Of a DNA stretch of 64,000 nt, positions 45,450 through 54,514 are shown piece by piece. A program made the translations under genes and the position numbers. Below the pieces are notes generated by a model. The model was given only the letters and a program-made list of their open reading frames with translations. It was not told where the DNA came from and did no database searches. This DNA is from CAWUEX02 sp038148375 (lineage in GTDB: Bacteria; Pseudomonadota; Alphaproteobacteria; Rhodospirillales; Rhodospirillaceae). Position 1 is the stretch's first letter; every line of letters begins with the position of its first letter. The stretch spans positions 23,095-87,094 of the forward strand of contig JAYQVH010000014.1 in NCBI GenBank assembly GCA_038148375.1. The letters are read 5' to 3'.

Positions 45450-46439
45450 ATGGACGATCTCCACTTAGACCGCCGTTCTCTCCTGACCGGCGGCGCCGCG
45501 CTGACGGCACTGCCCGCAATGACATCTGCTTTTTCGCCGCGCCGCGCGATGGCAGACAATCACGCATCGCTGAGCGGACCGACTTATGATCTGATCAACA
45601 GCGGCAAAGACAATGTCGATGCCTATCTCAAGCTGACTTCCAATCTGGATATGGAGTCCACGCACTTCGGCTGGATCGACGGGTATGTCATGGGTGTCGC
45701 ACCCGGCGGGGCGGTAAAAGACATCTGCGGTTTCCGCGGCATGGGATGCAACCGCCTGCTGCCCTACGAAGGGCCGGAGCACGGCTACCGCCGCGTGCTG
45801 CGCGAGATCGTATTTTATACCGATCTGGAGACCGGCGAGATCATCGAAGAGATGGAAAACCCGTTCACCGGCGAAAAGGTGAAAGTGGTGCCGGTGGCCA
45901 ATGATCCGTTCAACGCGGTGTTCAAGGACGTCTGGCCGGACCCGCCGTCCTATGGGGGGCTGAATACCGAAAAGCGCGAGCCGCGCCCGTTCATTCTGAA
46001 CTGGCAGCAGATCGGCCAGCACTCGATGATGGAAATTCACGTCCATCTTTATTACCCGAACGCGCTCGACCCCAAGAAGTGGGTACGCGAAAGCTCGGGC
46101 CCGATGAACCGCGTGACCGAGACGTTCAATTACACGTTCTCGATGGAAGACCTGCAGAACCCGGAACTGACCACGATCTCCAGTACCGGCGTGTGGACTC
46201 GCGTCACCCCGTGGCTGCCGTGGATGCTGATGGGACAGGCGCCGGGACACTGCCTGTACAATTGCAACTTCGCCGATTGTAAGAGCCCTGAAGAGTTTCC
46301 AGACCAGCGCATCGTCGAGCACATCGCCAAGAACTATCCGCGCTTCCTCGACGCCCCGGATGTATGGGAAGAGCCGAGCCTGTCGTCGCTCGAATGGTAT
46401 GCGCGCGAGCAGGAGCCCGCTCCCCCCGGCGGTGTGTAA
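45450..46439 (+). CDS. Tat-exported DUF1838 protein (copy 3, divergent)
   Basis: The product has 329 residues from the ATG at 45450. The signal is twin-arginine (LDRRSLLTGGAALTALPAMT, cleavage near RAMAD). It is distantly similar to the two genes before it, sharing the core (FYTDLETGEIIEEMENPFTG, then EKVKV) and the overall length. Four cysteines (DICGFRGMGCN; HCLYNCNFADC) are in positions not found in copies 1 and 2. The paralogue series argues for a multicomponent periplasmic process rather than redundancy, by inference. An upstream ATG at 45426 is less likely. Confidence 0.82.
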   Translation: MDDLHLDRRSLLTGGAALTALPAMTSAFSPRRAMADNHASLSGPTYDLINSGKDNVDAYLKLTSNLDMESTHFGWIDGYVMGVAPGGAVKDICGFRGMGCNRLLPYEGPEHGYRRVLREIVFYTDLETGEIIEEMENPFTGEKVKVVPVANDPFNAVFKDVWPDPPSYGGLNTEKREPRPFILNWQQIGQHSMMEIHVHLYYPNALDPKKWVRESSGPMNRVTETFNYTFSMEDLQNPELTTISSTGVWTRVTPWLPWMLMGQAPGHCLYNCNFADCKSPEEFPDQRIVEHIAKNYPRFLDAPDVWEEPSLSSLEWYAREQEPAPPGGV

Positions 46440-46465
46440 GAGAAACGCCAAAGCAGAGAGAGCCA

Positions 46466-47701
46466 ATGTTTGATCACGTGAAACGCGCGCTTGCCGCGGC
46501 GCTGTTTGCCGTTACGCCTGCGGTGGCGCAGGAGTTCCCGTCCGGAGTCGTTAATCCCTACGACGCGATGGACGACCCGGTGTACAGCGATCCGGTGTTC
46601 TGGTGGCGAATGACCAACGTGCCGGACAACGTCTACGAGCCCGACCCCTATTTCTATTGGCCCGACGCGGTCATCGAAGGGCCGGGCGGCGAATTCATTC
46701 CGGCGGCCAAACCGGGCGAAACGACGATCCCGCAAGCCGATCTCGACGCCATGGCCGCGTGGGCGGAAGAGCGCGACACTTACGTGCTGATTATCGTGCA
46801 CAAGGGTATGGTGCAGCTGGAACGGTATTGGCAGCAGGGCAAGCCCGACGTTCTGACAAACGGCCGCGCCATTACCCGCAGCGTGACGCCAATGGTGTTG
46901 GGCTTCGCCGTGGCCGACGGCGATCTCGATCTTGACGATCCGATCGGCACGTACATCACCGAATGGCAGGATGATCCGCGCGGCGAGATCACCGTGCGGC
47001 AACTGGCACAAAATGCCTCGGGCCTGGAAATCGCGCCGAGCCTGGGGCTCGACGTCATTCACGGCAACAAGGATTTGTGCCTAGTGTACTGCGGCGATGT
47101 GGTGGGCGCGGCTCTTGCCTATGACAAGACCAGCGAACCGGGCACACGATTCGAAGTGGCGCAGGAAAACACCCAGTTGCTGGCGCTCGTGATCGAACGG
47201 GCGATGGGCGAGCCGATCCAGGAGGTTCTGTCCGAACGCGTGTGGCAGAAAATCGGCGCGGGGAATTCCACGTTTCAGTTCGACCGTCCTGGCGGTGTGG
47301 CGCGGGTGATGTGCTGCATGCGCGCCGCGCCGCGCGACTGGGCGCGCCTGGGCGTGCTCATTCTCAACGGCGGCACATGGAATGGGGAGCAGGTATTGCC
47401 TGAAGGCTGGGTCGACACCATGGCGACGCCGTCGCCGGTCAACCCGCGTTTCGGCACCGGCCTCTGGCTGGGCACGCCGTGGATCAGAATGCGCAGCTAT
47501 TGGGAAGGCACGCCCGGCGTCATCCCGCACGAAGAACCCTTCGTGGTCGACGACGTGCGCATGATGGAGGGCGGCGGCTTCCGGGTGATCTTCACCGTGC
47601 CGTCGGAAGATCTGATGATTCTGCGTCTGGGGAATTCGCAGAACCCGAAGTGGGATCATTCCTATCTGGTCAATACCTTCCTCAGGACGCTGTACCGCTA
47701 A
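46466..47701 (+). CDS. Exported class-C beta-lactamase-fold protein lacking the catalytic residues
   Basis: The product has 411 residues with a Sec signal (cleavage near AVAQE). The fold is a serine-dependent class C beta-lactamase/esterase. The helix normally carrying SMSKS reads RAITRSVTPMVLGFAVADG, so the SxxK position has A135 and R138. The YxN motif, expected in FEYSN, reads FEVAQENTQLL (V231, Q233). The usual HxG/KTG region reads EGGGFRVIF. All three catalytic motifs are therefore lost by eye alignment. It is probably a binding or scaffold protein. It lies between the DUF1838 trio and the dioxygenases, 26 bases after copy 3. Confidence 0.82.
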   Translation: MFDHVKRALAAALFAVTPAVAQEFPSGVVNPYDAMDDPVYSDPVFWWRMTNVPDNVYEPDPYFYWPDAVIEGPGGEFIPAAKPGETTIPQADLDAMAAWAEERDTYVLIIVHKGMVQLERYWQQGKPDVLTNGRAITRSVTPMVLGFAVADGDLDLDDPIGTYITEWQDDPRGEITVRQLAQNASGLEIAPSLGLDVIHGNKDLCLVYCGDVVGAALAYDKTSEPGTRFEVAQENTQLLALVIERAMGEPIQEVLSERVWQKIGAGNSTFQFDRPGGVARVMCCMRAAPRDWARLGVLILNGGTWNGEQVLPEGWVDTMATPSPVNPRFGTGLWLGTPWIRMRSYWEGTPGVIPHEEPFVVDDVRMMEGGGFRVIFTVPSEDLMILRLGNSQNPKWDHSYLVNTFLRTLYR

Positions 47702-47776
47702 CGCGGACCCGGTGCATGATCGCGGGCGCCAGAGCGAAGATGCGGCGGCACGTGCCGCAGGTCTGAAGGACTCACG

Positions 47777-48634
47777 ATGATTGTCACGGACGAGCAAATC
47801 CGGACTTATGACCGCGACGGGACCGTATTGATTCCAGGCGCGTTTGACGACTGGGTCGCGCACATCGAAGCAGCGGTCAAGGATGTGATCGCGGAGCATC
47901 GATCGGGCGCACTCGATCTCGACGCCGGAGCGCCGAGCACGCAGAACGATCTCAACATCGTCGAAAATTTCGGCGGCGGCGCGATGGCCCTGAATATTTT
48001 TCCTTATCATGCCGGATTCCAGGAGTGGCTCGATGAGTCGCCGGCCGCCCGGATGGCGGCGGAGATCATGCAAAGCAAGACGGCGCGCTATTGGATCGAC
48101 GCGACCTTCTGGAAAGAAGAGGGTGCGGCCTCGGAAGGCACACCGTGGCACAACGACACCTGCACCTGGCCGTTCTGGGGCCGCCAAATGACAATCCTGT
48201 GGATCGCCCTGACCGATGTGGATGAGGACAACGGCCCGATGATCACCGTGCGCGGCACCCATGACGGCGACGGACGCTATTACTCGACGTTCTTTCCCCA
48301 AGATATAGAACCGCCGGAGCCCTACCGGCCGTGGCAGGAGTTGATGGATCAGGCTCTGGCGCCGGACGCCGAGATTCAAACCTGGACGATGAAGAAGGGC
48401 GATTGCCTGTTCATGCATCCGTCGACGATTCATGGCTCCAAACCCAGATCGGCGAATGCCGGCGTGCCGCGGCTGGCGTTCAGCACGCGCTGGCTCGGCG
48501 ACGATGTGGTGTGGAAGCCCGATCCGCTGACGGCGCGTATGACCGAAAAACTGACCGACCATCCCGACATGACGTTCAATGCGCCGCCGGCGGTTAGCGC
48601 AATCCCCGTAAGTTGGCCGCATCCTTCGGCATAA
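47777..48634 (+). CDS. PhyH-type Fe(II)/2-oxoglutarate dioxygenase (copy 1)
   Basis: The product has 285 residues, cytoplasmic, with no signal. The iron facial triad is H125-N-D127 (TPWHNDTC) and H219 (PSTIHGSK), with the 2-oxoglutarate-binding region around RLAFSTRWLG. The family hydroxylates unactivated carbons and also acts on halogenated, phosphonate and terpenoid compounds. A paralogue follows with the same triad positions. The 75-base gap before it holds a 12-bp palindrome CGGCACGTGCCG at 47746-47757. Confidence 0.88.
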   Translation: MIVTDEQIRTYDRDGTVLIPGAFDDWVAHIEAAVKDVIAEHRSGALDLDAGAPSTQNDLNIVENFGGGAMALNIFPYHAGFQEWLDESPAARMAAEIMQSKTARYWIDATFWKEEGAASEGTPWHNDTCTWPFWGRQMTILWIALTDVDEDNGPMITVRGTHDGDGRYYSTFFPQDIEPPEPYRPWQELMDQALAPDAEIQTWTMKKGDCLFMHPSTIHGSKPRSANAGVPRLAFSTRWLGDDVVWKPDPLTARMTEKLTDHPDMTFNAPPAVSAIPVSWPHPSA

Positions 48635-48653
48635 AGGAGAAGAGGGCTCAGAC

Positions 48654-49514
48654 ATGCATCCCAAAGTCACACACGAGATCATCGACACCTACAAGGACGT
48701 CGGCGTCGCCCACGTGCCCGGTGTGTTTTCCGCCACGTGGATCAATGACATGACCGCGTTGATCGACGAGATCGTGGTGGGTCTGCGCAACGGCACGATG
48801 TCGTTTGGGCCAAATGAGATCATGCGGGATGTCGAGTTCGAGGACCACGACGGTTATGTGCGGCTGATCAATCTGTACTGGCGTTTGCCGGCGATGCGCC
48901 GGCTGGTCGAAGACAGCGGCTGCGCCGAAGTAGTCGCCGACGTGATTGAGTCCGACGAGATGCGCGCCTGGATGGACGGCACGTTTCTGAAAGAGGGTGA
49001 CGCCACCGAGACGGCGACGCCCTGGCACAACGACGAATGCCTGTTTCACTTGCGCGGCCACCACAGCCCGTCCATGTGGGTCGCCCTGACCGACATCAAT
49101 AAAGACAACGCGCCGCTGATCACCCTGGTCGGATCGAACAAGGACCCGCACCGCTACCGCAGTTCGTGGGCGCTCGAGGATGTCGAGCCGCCGCCGGAGT
49201 TCCATCCCTGGTCCGAGTTGCTGGAACGCGTCGCTGCACCGGATGCGGATATCCGCGTGTGGGAGGCCAAGGCCGGCGACATGCTGATCATTCATCCGAA
49301 GACGATTCATGCCTCGCTGCCGCGCAGGGCCGGTGTAGATGGGCGGCGCCTTGGGTTTTCCCTGCGCTGGATCGGCAGCGATATCCGCTACGAAGTCAAT
49401 CCGACGTCCAAGATGGCGCCGTTTCAAGATGCTCAGGGGCTCAAGGAAGGGCAGCGGATACCGGACAGTGCGATTCCCGTGACCTGGCGCCGCGACAGCG
49501 CGCAAGCTGCGTGA
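48654..49514 (+). CDS. PhyH-type Fe(II)/2-oxoglutarate dioxygenase (copy 2)
   Basis: The product has 286 residues. The triad is H125-N-D127 (TPWHNDECLFHLRG) and H219 (HPKTIHASLPRR), at the same numbers as the preceding gene, with RLGFSLRWIG for 2-oxoglutarate. Overall similarity to copy 1 is moderate, so the pair is older than the DUF1838 and DUF3604 pairs. The two could act on consecutive positions or form a heterodimer. Its stop overlaps the start of the next gene. Confidence 0.88.
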   Translation: MHPKVTHEIIDTYKDVGVAHVPGVFSATWINDMTALIDEIVVGLRNGTMSFGPNEIMRDVEFEDHDGYVRLINLYWRLPAMRRLVEDSGCAEVVADVIESDEMRAWMDGTFLKEGDATETATPWHNDECLFHLRGHHSPSMWVALTDINKDNAPLITLVGSNKDPHRYRSSWALEDVEPPPEFHPWSELLERVAAPDADIRVWEAKAGDMLIIHPKTIHASLPRRAGVDGRRLGFSLRWIGSDIRYEVNPTSKMAPFQDAQGLKEGQRIPDSAIPVTWRRDSAQAA

Positions 49515-50338
49515 AGATTTCCCGGTCTCTGGTCAAAACGTCGTCGGGGCATGTGCATGTGCGTTCGGCGGGAGAGGGCAAGCCCTTGATCCTGATGCAC
49601 TGGACGCCCGCGTCCGGACGTCAGTTTGGACCCATGCTGCCGCTGTTCGCCAACGCCGGGTTCGCGGCCTATGCGCCTGACCACATGGGGTACGGACAAT
49701 CCGATCCGCGCCCAACGCGGTGGGAGATCGCCGAGTACGCCGACACCATCGCCGAGCTGATGGGTGAGCTGGCCTTGGAGTCTGCGGCGATTGTTGGTGG
49801 GCATTTGTCATCAGAGATCGCGGTCGAGTTGTCGCTACGCCATCCCGATCGCGTGACTCATCTGGTGCTCGACGGCAGTCCGGTGTGGGACCGCGCGTTC
49901 CGTGAACAGGTGTTGGCCACCGCGCGGCAGCCGGCGCCGGATTGGGCGGAAGACGGTTCGCATATCGCTTGGGTTTGGGAGAGGTCCGTGTGGCTGCAAA
50001 AGATGTGGGACTCAAATTTTGAGCTCGACGATGACAGTGCCGCGTTTCTGCGCGGCGCGGTGATCGATAGCCTGCTGGCGCAACAAAGCGACGATTCTGC
50101 CGATGCTCTGAAGAATTACGATATGGAAGCCGCGCTCAAGCAGGTGAGCAAGCCTGTGTTGGCGCTGACGGCGAAAACCGATCCGCTGAATAACTGTCAC
50201 GCCAAAGTGCTGGACCTGGTTCCGGGCGCAAGCGGCCACGAATTCTCCGGCAGCCATCCCATTCATCACGCAGAAAATGCAGCGCAATATGTGGATGTAA
50301 TTGTCCGTTTTTTGACCGGGCAGGCAAGGGAGGAGTAA
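49511..50338 (+). CDS. Alpha/beta-hydrolase-fold protein with histidine at the nucleophile position
   Basis: The product has 275 residues, cytoplasmic. The start is a GTG at 49511 overlapping the PhyH stop. Fold landmarks are KPLILMHWTPASGRQFG and APDHMGYGQSDP. The nucleophile elbow reads IVGGHLSSEIAVELS, with H98 where serine is expected and S100 where glycine normally stands. The acid region TAKTDPL and histidine-rich loop SGSHPIHHAEN are present. It is one of two proteins of this type in the window, the other being the Tat-exported one at 13.3 kb. It may be a non-canonical hydrolase or lyase, or inactive. Confidence 0.83.
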   Translation: MKISRSLVKTSSGHVHVRSAGEGKPLILMHWTPASGRQFGPMLPLFANAGFAAYAPDHMGYGQSDPRPTRWEIAEYADTIAELMGELALESAAIVGGHLSSEIAVELSLRHPDRVTHLVLDGSPVWDRAFREQVLATARQPAPDWAEDGSHIAWVWERSVWLQKMWDSNFELDDDSAAFLRGAVIDSLLAQQSDDSADALKNYDMEAALKQVSKPVLALTAKTDPLNNCHAKVLDLVPGASGHEFSGSHPIHHAENAAQYVDVIVRFLTGQAREE

Positions 50339-50355
50339 CCTACATTTCATAAGGA

Positions 50356-50500
50356 CCGGGGAGGGCCGCATGCACATTCAATCTCGTGTTATCCCGTTCG
50401 CATTCCTGATCGCCGGATGTGCGACGGATCAAACTGACAGCACCACAGCGCTAGTCACCTACACGGAAGAACGCGAGATGTGCGCGGACAGAAGTGCGAC
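50356..50500 (+). repeat. Direct repeat, copy A: leader and 5' end of DUF3604 gene 1
   Basis: These 145 bases recur at 52438-52585 with only a few differences, including a three-base insertion. They cover the Shine-Dalgarno, the signal peptide and the first codons of the DUF3604 genes. Past the repeat the two genes diverge at once, mostly at third positions, which suggests gene conversion or selection on the signal region. Confidence 0.85.
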
Positions 50501-52325
50501 CCGTAACGCCTACTTTGGCGATCTGCACATTCACACCGGCTTTTCCTACGACGCGCTTCCGTTCGGCGTAAAATTGACTCCCACGGATGCCTATAACTTT
50601 GCCAAGGGCGAGCCGCTGGCCGTGCCGCCTTACGATGAAAACGGCAATGAGACCGGTATACTGACAATCGACAAACCGTTGGACTTCGCCGCCGTTACCG
50701 ATCACGCGGAGTTCTTCGGCGAAGTGCAATTGTGCACGGACCCGGACAGCGAGGTGTACGCCACGCGGATGTGCCGGCTGTTCCGCACCGGTGTTTTCGA
50801 AAGCGTCGGACAATTCGTTGACGTCAACAGACAGGCTGAACCGCAGCGTATTGCCGAAATCTGTGGTGAGGACGGGCAGGCCTGCTACGACGCGGCGATC
50901 CCGTTGTGGAAGCGAACGCAGGAGATGGCCGAATTTGCTTATGACAAAACCTCGGCATGTTCGTTTACCGCGCTCATCGGTTACGAGTACACCGGCACGC
51001 CGGACGGCAATAATTTCCACCGCAATATTATTTTCCGGAATTCACATGTGCCCGAGCGGGCGACCTCTTATGTTGATGCGCCGACGGACCAAGAGTTATG
51101 GGCCGCTCTAACGGAGGAGTGCCTTGAGGGCGTCGACGGTTGCGACGTGCTTGCCATCCCGCACAATTCAAACCTGAGCGCCGGGCGAATGTTTCCGTCT
51201 TATATGTCCGGCTTCGAGAATAAGGACAACGCGGCGGCTGTGGCGACCCTTCGCAACGCGATGGAACCGCTGATGGAGGTGTTCCAGCACAAAGGCAATT
51301 CCGAGTGCTTCAACGGTTTCCCCGATGTCTTGGGCGCTGTGGACGAACTGTGCAACGTCGAGCAGCCGCGCACGCTCGGCGAACGGCCACTCTTCCGCGG
51401 CGGGAGTGTTACCGTCGAGTTTTGCGACGGAGATGAGATCGGCTCGCGCGGCTTCAACGCGCAGGGCTGTATCTCGAAGCGCGACTTTTACCGCACGGTG
51501 CTGCTGACCGGATTGCAGGACGAAGCGGAGATCGGCGTGAATTCATACAAAATTGGCGTCATCGCCTCGACTGATACTCACATCGGTGCGTCAGGTCATA
51601 CGGATGAAAGTGATTGGATCGGTCACTTGGTGTTGGAATCCACATTCGATTCAAGAATGAGAGATCGGCAAAGCTCGCCCCTAGGCCTGACCGCAAATCC
51701 GGGCGGGCTCGCCGGCGTATGGGCCGTGGAGAATTCCCGCGATGCCATCTTCGATGCGCTCGAACGCCGCGAGGCCTTTGGTACGTCGGGTACACGCATC
51801 ACCCCGCGCCTATTCGGCGGTTGGGACTTCAACGCCAATGTGTGTAGCGCGGAGGATGTTCCGGCGGCCGGCTATGCAGATGGTGTGCCGATGGGCACCG
51901 ATCTTCCCGCGCGCACTACTGCCCAAGCGCCGAAATTCCTCGTACTCGCCAATCAGGATCCCGACGCGGCGCAGCTCCAGAAACTACAGATCATCAAAGG
52001 CTGGATCGATGGCGACGGCCAGGCGCACTACGACGTCATCGACGTCACCGGGCAGGAAAACGAAGCGGGCGAGGTGAATTTGCAGACCGGCGAATGGTCC
52101 GGCTCCGGCGCGTCATCGCTGTGCGCCGTATTTGAGGATGAGAATTTCGATCCCGCCCTGCCGTCCTATTACTACATGCGCGCGGTCGAAGTGCCGACGT
52201 TCAGATGGAGCTGGGCGCAATGCGTTGCGCTGCCGGAAGATAAGCGCCCAGAGGCATGCACCAACAACGCGCCCAAGACCATTCAAGAAATGGCCTGGAC
52301 GTCGCCGATTTGGTACATGCCGTAA
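50370..52325 (+). CDS. DUF3604 lipoprotein (copy 1)
   Basis: The product has 651 residues. The lipobox FLIAGC (lipidated C17) anchors it in the membrane facing the periplasm. The DUF3604 domain has PHP-like metal motifs: HIH at 53-55 (FGDLHIHTGFSYDA), TDHAEFFGE (D111, H112), AIPHNSN, HKGNSECFNGF and STDTHIG. The PHP fold coordinates several metals and often acts as a phosphoesterase, but no activity is established for DUF3604. There are many cysteines for disulfides. A second copy follows. Confidence 0.88.
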   Translation: MHIQSRVIPFAFLIAGCATDQTDSTTALVTYTEEREMCADRSATRNAYFGDLHIHTGFSYDALPFGVKLTPTDAYNFAKGEPLAVPPYDENGNETGILTIDKPLDFAAVTDHAEFFGEVQLCTDPDSEVYATRMCRLFRTGVFESVGQFVDVNRQAEPQRIAEICGEDGQACYDAAIPLWKRTQEMAEFAYDKTSACSFTALIGYEYTGTPDGNNFHRNIIFRNSHVPERATSYVDAPTDQELWAALTEECLEGVDGCDVLAIPHNSNLSAGRMFPSYMSGFENKDNAAAVATLRNAMEPLMEVFQHKGNSECFNGFPDVLGAVDELCNVEQPRTLGERPLFRGGSVTVEFCDGDEIGSRGFNAQGCISKRDFYRTVLLTGLQDEAEIGVNSYKIGVIASTDTHIGASGHTDESDWIGHLVLESTFDSRMRDRQSSPLGLTANPGGLAGVWAVENSRDAIFDALERREAFGTSGTRITPRLFGGWDFNANVCSAEDVPAAGYADGVPMGTDLPARTTAQAPKFLVLANQDPDAAQLQKLQIIKGWIDGDGQAHYDVIDVTGQENEAGEVNLQTGEWSGSGASSLCAVFEDENFDPALPSYYYMRAVEVPTFRWSWAQCVALPEDKRPEACTNNAPKTIQEMAWTSPIWYMP

Positions 52326-52437
52326 AGCGCTACATGACCCGCTCGCGCATACCACGCGCCGTATGGTTTATAGCTTGCCGCTTTTGCAAAGACGGTCTTT
52401 GACACAGGTCCGTTTTTTCCGGACGATAACGTCAGTT

Positions 52438-52585
52438 CCGGGGAGGGCCGCATGCACATTCAATCTCGTTTCGTTATCCCGTTCGCATTCCTGATCGCCG
52501 GATGTGCGACGGATCAAACTGACAGCACCACAGTGCTAGTCACCTACACGGAAGAACGCGAGATCTGCGCGGACAGAAGTGCGAC
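52438..52585 (+). repeat. Direct repeat, copy B: leader and 5' end of DUF3604 gene 2
   Basis: Near-identical to 50356-50500; the copy is three bases longer because of an extra in-frame codon after the sixth codon. It starts 14 bases before the ATG of the second DUF3604 gene. Confidence 0.85.
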
Positions 52586-54416
52586 ACGCAATGCTTATTT
52601 CGGCGACCTGCATATTCACACCGGATTTTCCTACGACGCGCTGCCGCTCGGCACCAAGATCACGCCGGCCGACGCTTATAACTTTGCCAAGGGCGAGCCG
52701 CTTGCCGTGCCGCCGTACGACGAGAACGGCAACGAGACCGGCGTTCTGACGATCAGAGAACCGCTCGACTTCGCGGCGGTGACCGATCACTCGGAATTTT
52801 TTGGTGAATTGAAACTGTGCACCGATCCCGACAGCGAAGTATATTTCACCAACACGTGTAAGTTATTGCGCACCGGCGGCGGGGAAGGGATGTTCCCCTT
52901 CATCCGCATGATTCTCGACGAACAACCCGAGCGCCTGACGGAAATCTGCGGTGAAAACAGAGACCAATGCCGCAACGCGGCTATATCCCTGTGGCAGATC
53001 ACGCAAGACATGGCGGAAGCCGCTTACGACCGCACCTCGGCATGCGAATTCACCGCACTGATTGGTTATGAGTACACCGGGACGACGGCGGCCAATAACA
53101 TTCACCGCAACGTCATCTTCCGCAACGACAAGGTGCCGGAGGCGTCGATCTCTTACATCGAAACGCCGACCGACAAGGAACTGTGGATTCAGCTGACCGA
53201 GCAATGTTTGGAAGGCACGCCAGGATGTGATGTGGTGTCCATTCCGCACAACGCAAACCTAGGCGCGGGGGCGATGTTCCCGTCGTTCATAGCCCGGTTT
53301 GAAAGCGTGGCGGAAGACAGAGAGATGGCCGAGCTGCGCAACATCGTCGAGCCCCTCATTGAAATTTTCCAGCACAAGGGCAATTCGGAGTGCTTCAACG
53401 GCTTTCCGGATATTCTCGGCGCAGCCGATGAACTGTGCCAAGTCGAACAGGTGCGCCGGGTCGGCGACTTTACTGATGCCAACGGCGAGCCGTATTCATT
53501 GGACTTTTGCGAAGACGGAGAGGTAGGGACTCGCGGTTTCACAACGCGCGCCTGCGTGTCCAAGAACGATTTTTTCCGCACGGTGCTTCTGACCGGATTG
53601 CAGGACGAAGCGGTGATCGGCGTGAATTCCTACAAGCTGGGAGTGATCGCCTCGACCGATACGCACATTGGCGTATCAGGCCATGTGCACGAAGCCGGGT
53701 GGATTGGCCATCTGGTCGAGGAAACCGACTTTGAAACCCGTCTCAGCACGATTGGCACGTCGCCCCGTGACATCACGGCCAATCCAGGCGGGCTGGCGGG
53801 CGTATGGGCGGTCGAGAACTCCCGGGACGCCCTGTTCGAAGGCATGGAACGGCGCGAAGTGTTCGGCACCACGGGGACGCGCATCGAGCCGCGCTTCTTT
53901 GCCGGCTGGAACATTGCCGCCAACGCTTGTGCGTCCGCGAACGTCGCTGCCGCCGGATACGACGGCGGCGTGCCGATGGGCGCAGATCTCGTCACGCAAC
54001 CGGGCGGCGGCAGTCCAGCCTTCCTGGTTCACGCCACGCGCGACCCGAATGCCGCGCCGTTGCAAAAAATTCAAATCATCAAGGGCTGGATCGACGATGA
54101 CGGCCGCTCCAATTACGAGGTCATCGACGTCGCCGGCGTGGAAAACGAGACCGGGGAGTTCCTTGAAGACACCGGCGCCTGGACCGGTTCTGGGTCTGAC
54201 TCGTTGTGCGCGGTGTATCGGGACCCGGCCTTCGACGCGGCGAAACCGGCGTATTACTATATGCGCGCCGTCGAAGTGCCGACACCGCGGTGGAACTGGG
54301 CGCAATGTCTGGCGCTACCGGAAGCCGACCGGCCCACTGGCTGCACCAACGACGCCCCCAAGAGCATTCAGGAAATGGCCTGGACCTCGCCGATTTGGGT
54401 CATGCCCGCTAAGTAA
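52452..54416 (+). CDS. DUF3604 lipoprotein (copy 2)
   Basis: The product has 654 residues and is a paralogue of the preceding protein with the same lipobox (FLIAGC) and metal motifs (FGDLHIHTGFSYDA, TDHSEFFGE, SIPHNAN, HKGNSECFNGFPD, STDTHIG). The middle (GGGEGMFPFIRMILDEQPE) and the C-terminal part differ more, so ligands may differ. The 126-base gap before it holds a small GTCCG-TTTTTT-CCGGAC repeat. The C-terminal segment QEMAWTSPIW is shared by both copies. Confidence 0.88.
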   Translation: MHIQSRFVIPFAFLIAGCATDQTDSTTVLVTYTEEREICADRSATRNAYFGDLHIHTGFSYDALPLGTKITPADAYNFAKGEPLAVPPYDENGNETGVLTIREPLDFAAVTDHSEFFGELKLCTDPDSEVYFTNTCKLLRTGGGEGMFPFIRMILDEQPERLTEICGENRDQCRNAAISLWQITQDMAEAAYDRTSACEFTALIGYEYTGTTAANNIHRNVIFRNDKVPEASISYIETPTDKELWIQLTEQCLEGTPGCDVVSIPHNANLGAGAMFPSFIARFESVAEDREMAELRNIVEPLIEIFQHKGNSECFNGFPDILGAADELCQVEQVRRVGDFTDANGEPYSLDFCEDGEVGTRGFTTRACVSKNDFFRTVLLTGLQDEAVIGVNSYKLGVIASTDTHIGVSGHVHEAGWIGHLVEETDFETRLSTIGTSPRDITANPGGLAGVWAVENSRDALFEGMERREVFGTTGTRIEPRFFAGWNIAANACASANVAAAGYDGGVPMGADLVTQPGGGSPAFLVHATRDPNAAPLQKIQIIKGWIDDDGRSNYEVIDVAGVENETGEFLEDTGAWTGSGSDSLCAVYRDPAFDAAKPAYYYMRAVEVPTPRWNWAQCLALPEADRPTGCTNDAPKSIQEMAWTSPIWVMPAK

Positions 54417-54427
54417 CCGGATCATTT

Positions 54428-54452
54428 GCGCCGGTTTTGTTTGGACCGGCGC
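54428..54452. repeat. 8-bp inverted repeat after the DUF3604 pair
   Basis: GCGCCGGT (54428-54435) and ACCGGCGC (54445-54452) form a perfect stem 12 bases after the stop, with no T-run following. It may be a weak terminator or an mRNA 3'-end stabiliser. Confidence 0.5.
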
Positions 54453-54514
54453 GGGTGTAAACTCCACGCCACAGTCTTAAGCGAGTTTCTGCTTTTGCAT
54501 TGGGAGCCTCGATC

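Noticed and set aside
45465..46466. Minus-strand open frame of about 330 codons opposite DUF1838 copy 3
   Set aside because: It is antisense to a Tat-signal gene with clear homology in the series, and has no recognisable features of its own.
47081..48688. Long minus-strand open frame (about 535 codons) across the beta-lactamase-fold and dioxygenase genes
   Set aside because: It is antisense to two well-supported genes, has no recognisable domain, and is of the type expected as a shadow in GC-rich codons.
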